A stretch of 6,006 nt of DNA from the NCBI GenBank assembly GCA_025463305.1, contig JAOBWK010000089.1, positions 1 to 6,006 on the forward strand, written 5' to 3'. This DNA is from Ilumatobacteraceae bacterium (GTDB lineage Bacteria > Actinomycetota > Acidimicrobiia > Acidimicrobiales > Ilumatobacteraceae). Made by a program: the position numbers and the translations under genes. Each line of letters begins with the position of its first letter. Position 1 is the first letter of the stretch. This document shows positions 5,885 through 6,006 of this stretch, one piece after another. Under the pieces are notes generated by a model. The model was not told the DNA's origin. It worked only from the letters and a program-made list of their open reading frames with translations, and made no database searches.

Positions 5885-6006
5885 TGCCGAAGGTGTATGA
5901 GTCGGACCGGATTGCGGGTGCGTGGGTGGTTGAGCCGACGATTCATGGTGATCCGCGTGGGATGTTCATCGAGACGTATCGGCGGGAGTGGTTCCCGAAT
6001 GGTCGG
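5884..6006 (+). CDS. rmlC: dTDP-4-dehydrorhamnose 3,5-epimerase, N-terminal 41 residues
   Basis: The third enzyme of dTDP-L-rhamnose synthesis, epimerising C3 and C5 of dTDP-4-keto-6-deoxyglucose. Only the N-terminus is present; the frame is open to the right edge, while family members are about 180-200 residues. Seen: an opening strand IAGAWVVEPTIHGDPRGMFIETYRR-like segment (10-34), in which HGDPRGMFIETY (21-32) corresponds to the family's D-x-R-G-x-F-x-E-x-Y/F motif lining the nucleotide-sugar site. Start ATG 5884 has a weak GGAG 11 bases upstream (5869-5872). It lies 46 bases after rmlA in the same direction, as in dTDP-sugar operons, and shares rmlA's codon style (GGT, CGT, CAT, TAT). A related cupin epimerase for another dTDP-sugar is possible since the catalytic His/Tyr region is outside the window. 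Confidence 0.82.
   Translation, partial: MPKVYESDRIAGAWVVEPTIHGDPRGMFIETYRREWFPNGR

Overview
The window looks like high-GC actinobacterial chromosome. The protein content and style (actinobacterial-type biotin carboxylase, LytR-CpsA-Psr ligase beside dTDP-sugar genes, GTG starts, few Shine-Dalgarno sites) would fit an Acidimicrobiia/Ilumatobacter-like lineage, but that placement is inference and no marker in the window fixes it. Coding density is high, no gap exceeds 75 bases, and I see no RNA gene, mobile element or CRISPR array.

Left half, minus strand (1-2797): three genes read leftwards in the order short-chain dehydrogenase/reductase (SDR), TetR-family regulator, biotin carboxylase (its 3' end lies beyond the left edge). 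The SDR stop and TetR start overlap as ATGA, and the carboxylase starts 54 bases after the TetR stop, so they plausibly form one operon. A near-palindrome (2821-2834) just upstream of the SDR is a good candidate operator for the TetR protein.

Centre, plus strand (2872-4703): a monofunctional biotin-protein ligase (BirA without the DNA-binding domain) is divergent from that operon and is followed by a membrane-anchored LCP glycopolymer ligase. Both probably start at GTG codons that lie 7-8 bases after a TACC(C/G)T hexamer, the arrangement expected for leaderless transcripts. BirA would attach biotin to the carrier protein that the biotin carboxylase works with, so the two sides of the divergent promoter belong to the same pathway.

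Right, plus strand (4758-6006): a long-form glucose-1-phosphate thymidylyltransferase (RmlA type) and the first 41 codons of an RmlC-type dTDP-4-dehydrorhamnose 3,5-epimerase. These begin a dTDP-deoxysugar (probably rhamnose) locus, and the LCP ligase just upstream could attach a polymer made from such sugars to peptidoglycan. Codon choice changes abruptly at the rmlA start (TTG, GGT and CGT replace CTC/CTG, GGC and CGC), suggesting a segment of different origin or different selection.

No clearly new system is visible. The most useful leads are the shared divergent control region of birA and the SDR-TetR-carboxylase operon, the paired leaderless-type starts, and the sharp codon-use boundary at the sugar locus.
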